16,778 nt of DNA from Actinomycetes bacterium (GTDB taxonomy: Bacteria; Actinomycetota; CADDZG01; JAHWKV01): NCBI GenBank assembly GCA_029263035.1, contig JAJCYF010000152.1:1-16778 (forward strand), in the 5' to 3' direction. Below, piece after piece: positions 6,138 through 13,117 of the stretch. The position numbers and the translations under genes are program-made. Under the pieces are notes generated by a model. The model did not search any database, had not been told where the DNA came from, and saw only the letters and a program-made list of their open reading frames with translations. Positions within the stretch are counted from its first letter, which is position 1. Each line of letters starts with the position of its first letter.

Positions 6138-7505
6138 CTACTCCGTACCTTCCATCGTCAGACCGGCGCCGGCGGCCTGGGTCCACTCATCGTCGATATG
6201 AACGGGCTGTTTGCCTCCCCGGCTGATGATGCTTGCCGCCACACTGGCCCGAAAGCCGCTGGCGCAGTGGACCCAAATCGGACCGTGCGGCAGTTCTTCG
6301 ACGTAGTCGACCAGGTCCGGCAGCGGCACGTGGATCGATCCGGCGATCCAACCCCCGGCTCGCTCATCGTCACGCCGGACATCGAGGACCAGCGGCGGAT
6401 GGTCACCGGCCAGCACCTCGGCCAGAGCCTTGAAGTCGGCCACCGGATAGCCGGCCAGACCCTGCTCTCCGGCAAGCTCGGCCCGATCCCCGGTGGCTGC
6501 TCCTCCAAGCCGGTCGATACCGATGCGTACCAGCTCCCGCTGGGCCTCGGCCACCTCCTGCATCGAGTCGCCGATCAGCGTGACGGGTGTGCCCCAGGGC
6601 AGCACCCACCCCAGGTAGGTGGCGAACTGCTTGCCCAGCTCGACCGAGATCGTGCCGGGCAGGTGGCCCCGGGCGTAGGCCTGCCGCTTGTTCAGGTCCA
6701 CCACCCAGCGGCCCGCCCGGATCTGACTGCGCAACTGATCTGCGTCCAGCTCGCCCGGGGGCGTCAGGTCCAATGGAGCCGGCCCGGACAGGTTGATGGG
6801 GGACATGTGGGCGTAGTAGCGGGGATAGGCGGTCAGGCCGGAAAGAAGCTGGGCGACAAACTCGTCCTCGTCCTGAATCGTCAGCGCCAGGTTGCTCTTG
6901 CTCTCGTCTGCCATCGTGCCCCGGTGGGCGCCGGAGGTCTTTGCAGAGGAGCAGAAGCTGCCGAAGCCGTGGGTCGGCCAGACCTCCACCTCGCCGGGAA
7001 CCATCGAGGCAAGCCTGCGCACCGATCGGAACTGATCCCGGCTAAGGCGGTCGGTCTTACGCTCGCCGAGGAGGTCGGTGCGTCCCACGCTGCCGTAGAG
7101 CAGTGAACCGCCGGTGAAAAGCGCCTTGGGCTCGCCGCCTTCGCCGACCAGATAGCTGAGGTGGTGATGGGTGTGGCCGGGAGTGGCGATCGCCTGCACG
7201 GTGAGGGCACCGACCTTCGCCGAGGCTCCGTCGGTCACCGGCTCCCGTTCGTACTCGACGTCGTCCTCAGCGTGGACCAGATAGGTTGCCCCGGTCCGGC
7301 GTGCCAGGTCCAGGCCGCCGGAGATGTAGTCGTTGTGAATATGGGTTTCGGCGACGTGGGTGATCGTCACGCCCGCAGAGGCGGCAAGGTCGAGGACCCG
7401 GTCGATGTCACGTTGCGGGTCGACCACCAGCGCCACCTTGCCGTCGTGAACCAGGTAGCTGCGGTCGCCGAGGCCCGGGGTCTCGATGGTAAGAACCTCC
7501 AGCAC
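6138..7505 (-). CDS. Metallo-beta-lactamase fold hydrolase fused to two rhodanese domains (persulfide dioxygenase type)
   Basis: This 455-residue cytoplasmic protein resembles ETHE1/CstB-class persulfide dioxygenase-sulfurtransferase fusions, which oxidise persulfide sulfur to sulfite or thiosulfate. The N-terminal MBL domain (about 1-200) has ETHIHNDY (H55, H57, D59; Tyr replaces the usual last His, which is common in this subfamily), TPGHTHHHLSY (H111), LFTGGSLLYGSVGRTDL (D144) and PTHGFGSFCSSA (H179). The first rhodanese domain (252-338) has no active-site Cys and is probably structural. The second (354-447) has LVLDVRRDDERAGG and the loop CASGFRAS with Cys414, so it should be active. The start is GTG at 7505, with GGAGG about 4 bases upstream, a little close. 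It heads the minus-strand sulfur genes and diverges from a GntR regulator across 54 bases. Confidence 0.93.
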   Translation of the reverse strand: MLEVLTIETPGLGDRSYLVHDGKVALVVDPQRDIDRVLDLAASAGVTITHVAETHIHNDYISGGLDLARRTGATYLVHAEDDVEYEREPVTDGASAKVGALTVQAIATPGHTHHHLSYLVGEGGEPKALFTGGSLLYGSVGRTDLLGERKTDRLSRDQFRSVRRLASMVPGEVEVWPTHGFGSFCSSAKTSGAHRGTMADESKSNLALTIQDEDEFVAQLLSGLTAYPRYYAHMSPINLSGPAPLDLTPPGELDADQLRSQIRAGRWVVDLNKRQAYARGHLPGTISVELGKQFATYLGWVLPWGTPVTLIGDSMQEVAEAQRELVRIGIDRLGGAATGDRAELAGEQGLAGYPVADFKALAEVLAGDHPPLVLDVRRDDERAGGWIAGSIHVPLPDLVDYVEELPHGPIWVHCASGFRASVAASIISRGGKQPVHIDDEWTQAAGAGLTMEGTE

Positions 7506-7524
7506 AACACCTCCACAAGATCTA

Positions 7525-7553
7525 TTGTTCGTACATTCGAATCATAGTACTAT
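7525..7553 (+). promoter_or_regulatory. GntR gene promoter, leaderless layout
   Basis: TTGTTC (7525-7530) and TACTAT (7548-7553) are separated by exactly 17 bases. The -10 box ends 6 bases before the ATG at 7560, and no Shine-Dalgarno is present. The expected transcription start therefore falls at or next to the A of ATG, giving a leaderless mRNA. Confidence 0.6.
7535..7553. promoter_or_regulatory. Paired palindromes, probable GntR operator shared by both divergent promoters
   Basis: ATTCGAAT (7535-7542) and ATAGTACTAT (7544-7553) are adjacent perfect palindromes inside the 54-base divergent region. The second covers the -10 box of the GntR gene. On the other strand TATGAT (7546-7541), a good -10 for the MBL-rhodanese gene, overlaps both. 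A protein bound here would block both promoters, the usual arrangement for an autoregulated GntR repressor of a divergent operon. Binding by this GntR protein is inference. Confidence 0.5.
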
Positions 7554-7559
7554 TTCGGC

Positions 7560-8363
7560 ATGGACAATGACGGAGCACGCACAGGCACCGACGTAATGCC
7601 CCTCGACCGGAGCAGCCCCATGCCCCTATGGGCTCAGCTGGTCGACGAGCTGACCCGCAGGTTGAAGGCCGGTCACTTCGCTGAGCGTCTACCCACCGAC
7701 CAGGAGTTGATGACCACCTACGGAGTCAGCCGGCAGACCGCACGGGATGCCGTCCGCAGATTGGGAGAGTCGTTTCGCCTGGAAAGGCACAGAGGAAAAG
7801 GAACGTTCGTCCGGCAGGCCCAGTTCGAGCTGCCGGTGGGGATCATGTACAGCTGGTTCCAGGCGATCGAAAGCCAGGGAGCCAAGCAGGACAGCGTGGT
7901 CCGGGCCTGCGAGCTGAGGCAGGACGTAATCGTGGCGGAGGAGCTTGCGGTGGAAGCCGACCTGCCTCTGTTCTACCTCGAGCGCCTGCGGCTGGCGGAC
8001 GGTGTGCCTCTGGCTCTGGACCGGATCTGGATGCCGGCTGTCCTTGCGGCTCCGCTGATGGAAACCGATTTCACCCACACCGCGCTCTACGACGAGCTGA
8101 GGGACAAGGCCGGGATCGTCCCCACCCGCGGCCAGGAAACCATTCACCCGGTGATCCCGATTCCTTCGGTGGCCAGGCTGCTGGAAATGCCCAAGGGTGC
8201 CGCGGCCTTCACCATCGTGAGGAGGACCTGGATCGGAGACCGGCCGCTCGAGCGCAGGGACACGATCGTACGCGGAGATCGGCACGCATTTGTCTCCAGT
8301 TGGTCGCAGGAGCCGGGCGCGCAGGCGACCGAACCCCGGCTGAAGCTGGTGGCTCAAACCTAG
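7560..8363 (+). CDS. GntR-family transcriptional regulator, HutC/UTRA type
   Basis: This 267-residue regulator has an N-terminal winged helix-turn-helix (about 16-85): PLWAQLVDELTRRLKAGHF, LPTDQELMTTYGVSRQTARDAVRRL and the wing RGKGTFV. A UTRA ligand-binding domain (about 95-248) follows, with the family motifs PLFYLERLRLADGVPLALDR and a late RRD-TIVRGDR strand. There is only one cysteine (C117), so a cysteine-pair redox mechanism like that of CstR/BigR persulfide sensors is unlikely; the effector is unknown. The ATG at 7560 fits the leaderless promoter; an internal ATG at 7596 is the alternative start. Its stop codon is followed directly by the ATG of the TauE/SafE gene, so the two are translationally coupled. 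Position suggests it controls itself, the exporter and the divergent sulfur genes. Confidence 0.93.
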   Translation: MDNDGARTGTDVMPLDRSSPMPLWAQLVDELTRRLKAGHFAERLPTDQELMTTYGVSRQTARDAVRRLGESFRLERHRGKGTFVRQAQFELPVGIMYSWFQAIESQGAKQDSVVRACELRQDVIVAEELAVEADLPLFYLERLRLADGVPLALDRIWMPAVLAAPLMETDFTHTALYDELRDKAGIVPTRGQETIHPVIPIPSVARLLEMPKGAAAFTIVRRTWIGDRPLERRDTIVRGDRHAFVSSWSQEPGAQATEPRLKLVAQT

Positions 8364-9122
8364 ATGGTCCCACTTCCCCTGGTGGCAATCGGGGGGGTGG
8401 CGGTGGGAGTCCTTTTCGGGCTGTTCGGTGTCGGGGGGTCTTCCTTCGCCACTCCCATTCTTGCCCTGCTCGGCGTTCCGCCGCTGATGGCCGTCGCCTC
8501 TCCTCTGCCGTCGACGCTGGCCTCCGCGTTCGCCGGACTGCGAGGGTATGCCCGGCAAAAGCACGTCGACTGGCGGGTGGCCCGGCTTTCGGTTGCCGGA
8601 GGTCTGCCGGCGACCATCGTGGGATCACTTTTGTCCCGCGTCGTCGGCGGCGAAATCCTGTTGATCGTTTCCGGGCTGGTCCTGGCGATTGTCGGCCTGA
8701 GGGTCCTCAAGCCCCTTTCGGACGAAGCCGGAGCACAGGCCGCCCGCCGGCGGGAGAATCCGTGGATCGTAGTCGGCGGGGCGGTTGGAGTGGGCATCTT
8801 GACGGGCCTGCTGGCCAACGGCGGAGGGTTCCTGCTGGTCCCGCTGTTCCTGCTGGTCTTGGGTCTGACGATGCCGGTCTCGGCGGGTACCAGCCTGGCG
8901 GTGATCGCGGTGCTTTCGATCCCGACCCTGATTACCCACGCATCGCTGGGCCAGATCGACTGGCCGGTGGCCCTGACGTTTGCGGCCGGCTCCATCCCCG
9001 CCACCTACCTGGGTTCTCAGCTGGCTCCCCGGATCAATGCCGAACGGCTGAAGAAGGCCTTCGGTTGGATGCTCATCGCCTTCGCGGTCTACTTCGTCGT
9101 TTGGCAGATGACAATTCGCTGA
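8364..9122 (+). CDS. TauE/SafE (TSUP) family sulfur-anion exporter
   Basis: This 252-residue integral membrane protein has about eight hydrophobic segments and the two-fold internal repeat of the TSUP family. The paired re-entrant motifs are GLFGVGGSSFATPIL (19-33) and LLANGGGFLLVPLF (149-162), each followed by a small-residue region (LPSTLASAFAGLRGY and GTSLAVIAVLSIPTL). Family members export sulfite, sulfoacetate or related anions, or move thiosulfate. Here the neighbouring persulfide dioxygenase would make sulfite, so sulfite or thiosulfate export is the natural guess. The ATG directly abuts the TAG of the GntR gene, indicating coupled translation. The loop with Arg/Lys around residues 60-74 and the polar linker at 116-133 are probably cytoplasmic. 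The gene ends 14 bases before the palindromic element. Confidence 0.92.
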   Translation: MVPLPLVAIGGVAVGVLFGLFGVGGSSFATPILALLGVPPLMAVASPLPSTLASAFAGLRGYARQKHVDWRVARLSVAGGLPATIVGSLLSRVVGGEILLIVSGLVLAIVGLRVLKPLSDEAGAQAARRRENPWIVVGGAVGVGILTGLLANGGGFLLVPLFLLVLGLTMPVSAGTSLAVIAVLSIPTLITHASLGQIDWPVALTFAAGSIPATYLGSQLAPRINAERLKKAFGWMLIAFAVYFVVWQMTIR

Positions 9123-9136
9123 CTGCCCGATCGACT

Positions 9137-9300
9137 AGTGCCGTGTCAGCCAACCTTCGGGGCGTTTGGAGGGGTGAGGCGCCCCCAGGCTGCGTTCTCG
9201 CTCGCCCCGTTAGGACGCATCGCTAGCGGGACTCGCTGCGGCCTTGCCTGGAACCACCTCACGCGCCCCAAACCTCGCAAACGTTGGCTGACAAGGCACT
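9137..9300. mobile_element. 164-bp MITE-like imperfect palindrome
   Basis: The ends are inverted copies, AGTGCCGTGTCAGCCAAC on the left (9137-9154) and its complement with one mismatch on the right (9283-9300). Weaker complementarity continues inward for about 50 bases (GTTTGG, GTGAGG, CCAGGC) and resumes at CGCTAGCG near the middle. TA flanks both ends, so a TA target duplication is possible. It has no open frame of its own. It sits between convergent genes, so it could also act as a bidirectional terminator; the long, gapped arms fit a non-autonomous transposable element better. The right end supplies the TAG stop of the reverse gene 9299-9790. Confidence 0.65.
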
Positions 9301-9790
9301 AATAGGTCTTCTTGCTCCGCAGCCAGGAGTCGAAGTCGGCGCGCAGAAACTCCCCGCCGCGGGGCGGGTCTTTCTTCTCCAGCCAGGTCTTGAGCTTCTT
9401 GTCGTCGTCCAGGCGAACCCACTCGTAGCCGTAGGTCCTCGGTCCCGCCCAGAAGGGCGGAATCCACGTCTCGGCCTTCAGCGACGCCACGGCTGCGTAC
9501 CCCCAGCGGGGGCGGCCCTTCCAGAAGCTGTCCATGTCGTGCAGAGCCGAGCCCCGGGTGCGGGCCTTGATCTCCCGGATATCGGAGTATTCGCCGGACC
9601 AGCACAGCCTGATCCGGGCCTTGGCAATCATCAGCCCGCCGACCAGCTGGACCCAGATGTCCTCGTCCTCAAAGGCGCCGTTCTTGTGAACCGGCCCGGG
9701 CCGGTCGCGGATCTCGCACGCGAACTCCAGCCGGGGGACGGTCGGGGTGCCGGAGAGGTGCTCGAGCTTACGGATGATCACGTGTTCCAT
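9299..9790 (-). CDS. Hypothetical protein, possible PUA/ASCH-like fold
   Basis: This 163-residue protein has no signal peptide or membrane segment and is not recognised with confidence. The middle (IWVQLVGGLMIAKARIRL, about 45-62) and the following aromatic-rich beta segments (WGYAAVASL, ETWIPPFW, YGYEWVRLDD) recall PUA/ASCH-type RNA-binding folds, but this is only a resemblance. The frame is open to 9835; ATG at 9790 was chosen because AGGA lies 8 bases upstream, although TAGGAT there could instead be a -10 box. The gene diverges from trpC across 63 bases. Its stop codon TAG overlaps the end of the palindromic element. If that element inserted at a TA, the uninterrupted sequence would also have read TAG, so the protein's end was probably not changed. 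Confidence 0.7.
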   Translation of the reverse strand: MEHVIIRKLEHLSGTPTVPRLEFACEIRDRPGPVHKNGAFEDEDIWVQLVGGLMIAKARIRLCWSGEYSDIREIKARTRGSALHDMDSFWKGRPRWGYAAVASLKAETWIPPFWAGPRTYGYEWVRLDDDKKLKTWLEKKDPPRGGEFLRADFDSWLRSKKTY

Positions 9791-9841
9791 GCTGCCGATC
9801 CTATGCGATGCCGGAGCAAAGCCCACCCGGACCATTCACGC

Positions 9842-9847
9842 TATCGT
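9842..9847 (+). promoter_or_regulatory. Putative -10 box before trpC, leaderless layout
   Basis: TATCGT ends 6 bases before the GTG at 9854, the same spacing seen for the GntR gene and the ATPase/TOPRIM gene. No clear -35 box is present. GAGG at 9848-9851 could alternatively serve as a close Shine-Dalgarno. Because trpC follows a divergent gene, it needs a promoter here or within that gene. Confidence 0.4.
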
Positions 9848-9853
9848 GAGGCC

Positions 9854-10648
9854 GTGCGCACCTACCTTGACCGCATCCTCGAGTTCACCTACGACCGGGT
9901 GGAGGACGAGAAGCGGAAGATGTCGTTCGGCGACCTGGACCGGGAAGCCCAGACCATGGGGCCGGCCCGCCCCTTTCTGGCCGCCATGCGGGGCGAGCAC
10001 ATCTCACTAATTGCCGAATTCAAGCGCCGGTCGCCCTCCAAGGGCCTCATCCGGGAGGACTACGAGCCCGGCCAGGCCGCCGAGGCATACGTCCGGGGCG
10101 GCGCGTCAGCGATGTCGGTCCTGACCGAGCCGGAGTTTTTCGACGGGTCGATGGACGACCTGGCCAAGGCTCGTGCCGCCTGCAGATTGCCGATATTACG
10201 CAAGGACTTCATGATCGACCCGTACCAGGTCGTCCAGGCCCGGGCTGGGGGAGCGGATGCCATCCTGCTGATCGTGGCCGGCCTGCCCGACTCGGGCCGC
10301 TTTGCCGAGCTGGCCGGCGCGGCCGGGGACTACGGCATGACGGTGCTGGTGGAGATTCACGATCCCCATGAGCTGGACGCCGCATTCGACATCGAGCCGA
10401 AGCTGGTGGGGGTGAACCAGCGCAACCTGTCGACCTTTGAGGTGGACACCACCCTGGCTATCAAGCTTCGCCGGCAGATTCCCGACGATGTCTCGATGGT
10501 CGCCGAGAGCGGAATAACCTCCCGCAAGCAGGTTGAGGATCTTGAGGAGGCGGGCATCGACGCCATCCTGGTGGGGGAGACCCTGATGAAGTCCGACGAC
10601 CCGGCCAGGGCGGCGGCGGACCTGCTGGGCGCCGAATACACTGAGTAG
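9854..10648 (+). CDS. trpC: Indole-3-glycerol phosphate synthase
   Basis: This 264-residue TIM-barrel enzyme converts 1-(2-carboxyphenylamino)-1-deoxyribulose 5-phosphate to indole-3-glycerol phosphate. Family motifs are in order: IAEFKRRSPSKG (53-64), SVLTEPEFFDGS, PILRKDFMIDPYQ with the catalytic Lys in RKDF (117), LVEIHD (165-170), GVNQRNLSTFEVD (187-199), VAESGI (216-221) and ILVGETLMKS (238-247). The open frame extends much further upstream but runs antisense through the reverse gene, so GTG at 9854, just before RTYLDRILEF, is the likely start; ATG at 9803 is a less likely alternative. Its TAG stop is followed immediately by the ATG of trpB. There is no TrpF fusion. Confidence 0.96.
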   Translation: MRTYLDRILEFTYDRVEDEKRKMSFGDLDREAQTMGPARPFLAAMRGEHISLIAEFKRRSPSKGLIREDYEPGQAAEAYVRGGASAMSVLTEPEFFDGSMDDLAKARAACRLPILRKDFMIDPYQVVQARAGGADAILLIVAGLPDSGRFAELAGAAGDYGMTVLVEIHDPHELDAAFDIEPKLVGVNQRNLSTFEVDTTLAIKLRRQIPDDVSMVAESGITSRKQVEDLEEAGIDAILVGETLMKSDDPARAAADLLGAEYTE

Positions 10649-11848
10649 ATGACGCCCACCACCACAACCGCCGCCGATGAGCGCGGTAGATGGGGCGAGT
10701 ACGGCGGCGTTTTCGTCCCCGAATCCCTCATGGAAGCGCTCCGCCAGCTGGAGGCAGCCCGCGTTGAGGCCTGGGCGGACCCGGATTTCCACGCCGAGCT
10801 GGACCGGCTGAACAGGCAGGTTATCGGCCGTCCGACGCCCCTCTACCTGGCCACCCGGCTGACCGAGATGGCCGGCGGCGCCCGCATCTGGCTGAAGCGG
10901 GAAGACATGGCGTTCACCGGCGCCCACAAGATCAACAACACCCTGGGGCAGTTGCTGCTGACCAGGCGGATGGGCAAGACCCGGGTTCTGGCGGAGACCG
11001 GCGCCGGTATGCACGGTGTGGCCACCGCGGCCGCCGCCGCGTACTTCGGGATTCCGTGCCGGGTCTACATGGGGGCCGAGGACACGCGCCGCCAGAGCCA
11101 CAACGTCGCCCGGATGAAGATGCTGGGGGCCGAGGTGTTCCCCGTGACCAACGGCACCGAGACCCTGAAGGACGCCATCAACGAGGCTTTGCGCGACTGG
11201 GTGACCAGCGTCGAGGACACCCACTACGTGATCGGCTCGGTTGTAGGACCGCACCCGTTCCCGCAGATGGTCGGGGACCTGCAGAGCGTTATCGGCCGGG
11301 AGGCCCGGGTCCAGATGATCGACCAGGCCGGTGGGCTGCCCGACGCGGTCGTCGCCTGTGTGGGCGGCGGGTCTAACGCCATCGGCATCTTCCGGGGCTT
11401 CGTTGACGATGCCGGCGTCAAGATCTACGGGGTGGAGGCCGCGGGGACCGGCCGGGAGGGAGCCCCGCACAGTGCGGCGATCGGCCTGGGCCGGCCGGGA
11501 GTCCTGCACGGTGCCCGCTCCTACCTGCTGCAGGACACCGACGGGCAGATCATGCCCGCCCACTCGGTGGCGCCGGGCCTCGACTACCCCGGCGTCGGCC
11601 CGGAGCATTCGATGCTGAAGGACAACGGCCGGGTCAAGTACCTGACGGCCACCAACGACGATGCCATCGACGCCTTCCGGGCTCTGGCGAAGTCGGAGGG
11701 GATCCTGCCGGCGCTGGAGTCCTCCCACGCGGTTGCCCGGGGGATGGACCTGGCCCGCAGCATTGGCAAGGGAGGCAACGTTCTGGTCTGCCTCTCCGGC
11801 CGCGGCGACAAGGATGTGGACATCGTCGCAGGAGCTATCGACCTTTGA
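10649..11848 (+). CDS. trpB: Tryptophan synthase beta chain
   Basis: This 399-residue PLP enzyme condenses indole and serine to tryptophan in the alpha2-beta2 complex with TrpA. The PLP lysine is K94 in TGAHKINN, the catalytic Glu is E116 in LAETGAG, the phosphate-binding loop is GGGSNA (239-244), and the C-terminal CLSGRGDKD carries the Ser that contacts the pyridine nitrogen. GRWGEYGGVFVPESLM is the typical start region of canonical TrpB1 rather than TrpB2. Length matches the family. Start ATG abuts the trpC stop, and the stop TGA overlaps the TTG start of trpA, so all three genes are translationally coupled. Confidence 0.97.
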   Translation: MTPTTTTAADERGRWGEYGGVFVPESLMEALRQLEAARVEAWADPDFHAELDRLNRQVIGRPTPLYLATRLTEMAGGARIWLKREDMAFTGAHKINNTLGQLLLTRRMGKTRVLAETGAGMHGVATAAAAAYFGIPCRVYMGAEDTRRQSHNVARMKMLGAEVFPVTNGTETLKDAINEALRDWVTSVEDTHYVIGSVVGPHPFPQMVGDLQSVIGREARVQMIDQAGGLPDAVVACVGGGSNAIGIFRGFVDDAGVKIYGVEAAGTGREGAPHSAAIGLGRPGVLHGARSYLLQDTDGQIMPAHSVAPGLDYPGVGPEHSMLKDNGRVKYLTATNDDAIDAFRALAKSEGILPALESSHAVARGMDLARSIGKGGNVLVCLSGRGDKDVDIVAGAIDL

Positions 11849-12663
11849 GCATCGAGGTCAAGTTCGACCTGGGGGCCCATCTCAGGCAGAAGGTCGCCGG
11901 CGGCCGCAAGCTGGTGGTGCCCTACCTGACCTGCGGACTTCCGACACCGCAGGACTTCATCGACCTGTATGTGAGCCTGGGGGAGCACGCCGATGCCATA
12001 GAGGTCGGCATCCCGTTCTCCGACCCGGTGATGGACGGCCCGGTCATCCAGGAAGCTTCCAACCGGGCGCTGGAAGCGGGTATCACGGTCGACGGATGCC
12101 TGGGACTGATCAAGCAGGCCCTCAAAAGGTCATCGACTCCCGCCGTGGTCATGACCTACTACAACCCGATCCATTCGGCGGGTCTTGAGGCGTTTGCCGC
12201 CAAGGCGGCCACCGCCGGGGTCTCGGGGCTGATCGTGCCCGACCTGCCCTTCGAGGAGTGTGCTGAGCTCGACCGTGCGCTGGTGGCACAGGAGCTGGCT
12301 TTGATCCAGCTGGTGGCCCCCACCACGCCGGGGGAGCGGGCCTCAATGCTGGCCGCCGCCTCCCGCGGATGGGTCTATGCCGTCTCCCGGATGGGGGTTA
12401 CCGGCATGCAGAATGCGCTGGCCTCGGCGGCATCCGAGGTGGTCAACCGGATCAAGCCGTTCACCGACCTCCCGGTGCTGGTCGGTGTCGGCATCTCAAG
12501 CCCGGCCCTGGCGACCGAGGCCTGCCGGGTGGCCGACGGCGTGATCGTGGGCACCGCAGTAGTGAAACGGGTGCTGGACGACGACCTGCCCGGCGTGGTG
12601 GCCCTGATCCAGGCGATAAGCGAAGCGGTGAATCCGAGCGAGTTGAAGATTGAAAATAGGTAG
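11845..12663 (+). CDS. trpA: Tryptophan synthase alpha chain
   Basis: This 272-residue TIM-barrel subunit cleaves indole-3-glycerol phosphate to indole and glyceraldehyde 3-phosphate and channels indole to TrpB. The catalytic Glu lies in EVGIPFSDPVMDGP (E53) with the catalytic Asp D64 in the same motif; PAVVMTYYNPI, GLIVPDLPFEE, VAPTTPGERA, VYAVSRMGVTG and VGVGISSPA follow in the standard order. The usual ADGP is VMDGP here, a mild variant. The start is TTG at 11845, overlapping the trpB stop as TTGA, with AGGAG about 10 bases upstream. It is the last trp gene of this cluster; no terminator hairpin is obvious after it. Confidence 0.96.
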   Translation: MSIEVKFDLGAHLRQKVAGGRKLVVPYLTCGLPTPQDFIDLYVSLGEHADAIEVGIPFSDPVMDGPVIQEASNRALEAGITVDGCLGLIKQALKRSSTPAVVMTYYNPIHSAGLEAFAAKAATAGVSGLIVPDLPFEECAELDRALVAQELALIQLVAPTTPGERASMLAAASRGWVYAVSRMGVTGMQNALASAASEVVNRIKPFTDLPVLVGVGISSPALATEACRVADGVIVGTAVVKRVLDDDLPGVVALIQAISEAVNPSELKIENR

Positions 12664-12884
12664 CCGTGCCGCTTGATAAACAATGTTCAGAACCGGTTGA
12701 GGAAGCGGGTATATTCCTATCCTCGCTACATGTTTACCAGCTATTCGTCCGATATCCAGAGAATTTTCTGTATGGCATGCGAGCGTTTCGGGGTGGGCTG
12801 GCGACAGATGAACCGGCGAACGATTTCGATTGCACGACAAGCGGACGTTCGACGGCTGGACGCAGTCGTGGGCCGAAGGCTTAG
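12664..12884 (+). pseudogene. C-terminal remnant of a LAGLIDADG endonuclease-like protein
   Basis: Directly after the trpA stop the sequence reads YSYPRYMFTSYSSDIQ, IFCMACERFGVGWRQMN and RRTISIARQADVRRLDAVV. This pattern (YPRY-F-DI-IF-CD-x-GI-W, then ISVARR-LD) matches, from memory, the C-terminal half of small LAGLIDADG-type proteins common in Actinobacteria. The family usually ends in GPKx. A -1 frame change at about 12870 gives GPKA followed by TAG (12882-12884), so the relic ends where the family should, after one frameshift. No start or N-terminal half is present. The longer open frame that continues into the tRNA is therefore not a gene. The identification is from recall and needs a profile search. 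Confidence 0.6.
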
Positions 12885-12892
12885 TAGTCCAA

Positions 12893-12907
12893 CTACAATC
12901 GTTGTAG
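12893..12907 (+). promoter_or_regulatory. -10-like box within a palindrome, just before tRNA-Leu
   Basis: TACAAT (12894-12899, 5 of 6 to consensus) lies inside the palindrome CTACAATCGTTGTAG, 9 bases before the mature tRNA 5' end. It is a plausible -10 box for the tRNA gene; no clear -35 is seen. The palindrome could alternatively be a small hairpin ending the upstream transcript. Confidence 0.4.
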
Positions 12908-12908
12908 C

Positions 12909-12991
12909 GCCGGCGTGTTGGAATGGGAGACAAGATGGTCTCAAACACCATTGGGTGCAAGCCCGTGCGGGTTCGAGTCCCGCCGCCGGCA
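12909..12991 (+). tRNA. tRNA-Leu, anticodon CAA
   Basis: The 83-base sequence folds as a class II tRNA. The acceptor GCCGGCG pairs fully with CGCCGGC, followed by discriminator A73. The D-stem is TTG/CAA, and the anticodon stem ATGGT/ACCAT encloses loop CTCAAAC, giving anticodon CAA (reads UUG). The long variable arm is GGGT-GCAA-GCCC, and the T-arm is GCGGG-TTCGAGT-CCCGC. CCA is not encoded. Every stem is paired, so it should be functional. Confidence 0.95.
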
Positions 12992-13002
12992 CTCTGAAAC
13001 CG

Positions 13003-13117
13003 GCACGGGGGCACCGATCACCGGCTCCTTGCCGGGGCGACCACTGTGACCAGGAAGCTCATGTGCCCGACCAAGAACATGGTCCGCCTCGACGAAGCCG
13101 AGACCAGGACGAAGATC
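13003..13117 (+). pseudogene. Fragment of a TadE-like pilin gene
   Basis: Bases 13049-13117 align without gaps to 14987-15055 inside the TadE-like gene, with about three quarters of bases identical by eye and 15 of 23 residues identical (TRKLMCPTKN versus TKKLMCLTKS; RLDEAETRT versus ALDETDTRT). The match extends left, with small gaps, to about 13003 (CCGGCACG, CACCGG). Small insertions break the frame, and the match stops exactly where the second tRNA-Leu half begins. It is a relic of a paralog, not a gene. Confidence 0.75.

Noticed and set aside
6198..7106. 302-residue forward open frame
   Set aside because: It is antisense to the MBL-rhodanese gene, whose domains and active sites are clear on the other strand.
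8300..9226. 308-residue forward open frame and reverse frames over the exporter
   Set aside because: They overlap the GntR and TauE/SafE genes in other frames and have arginine-rich, motif-free translations.
9284..9853. Long N-terminal extension of trpC
   Set aside because: It lies antisense to a reverse gene and TrpC enzymes do not have it; GTG at 9854 gives normal length.
10196..11728. 510-residue reverse open frame
   Set aside because: It runs antisense through trpC and trpB. Its composition is the usual shadow of high-GC codon bias, with no motifs.
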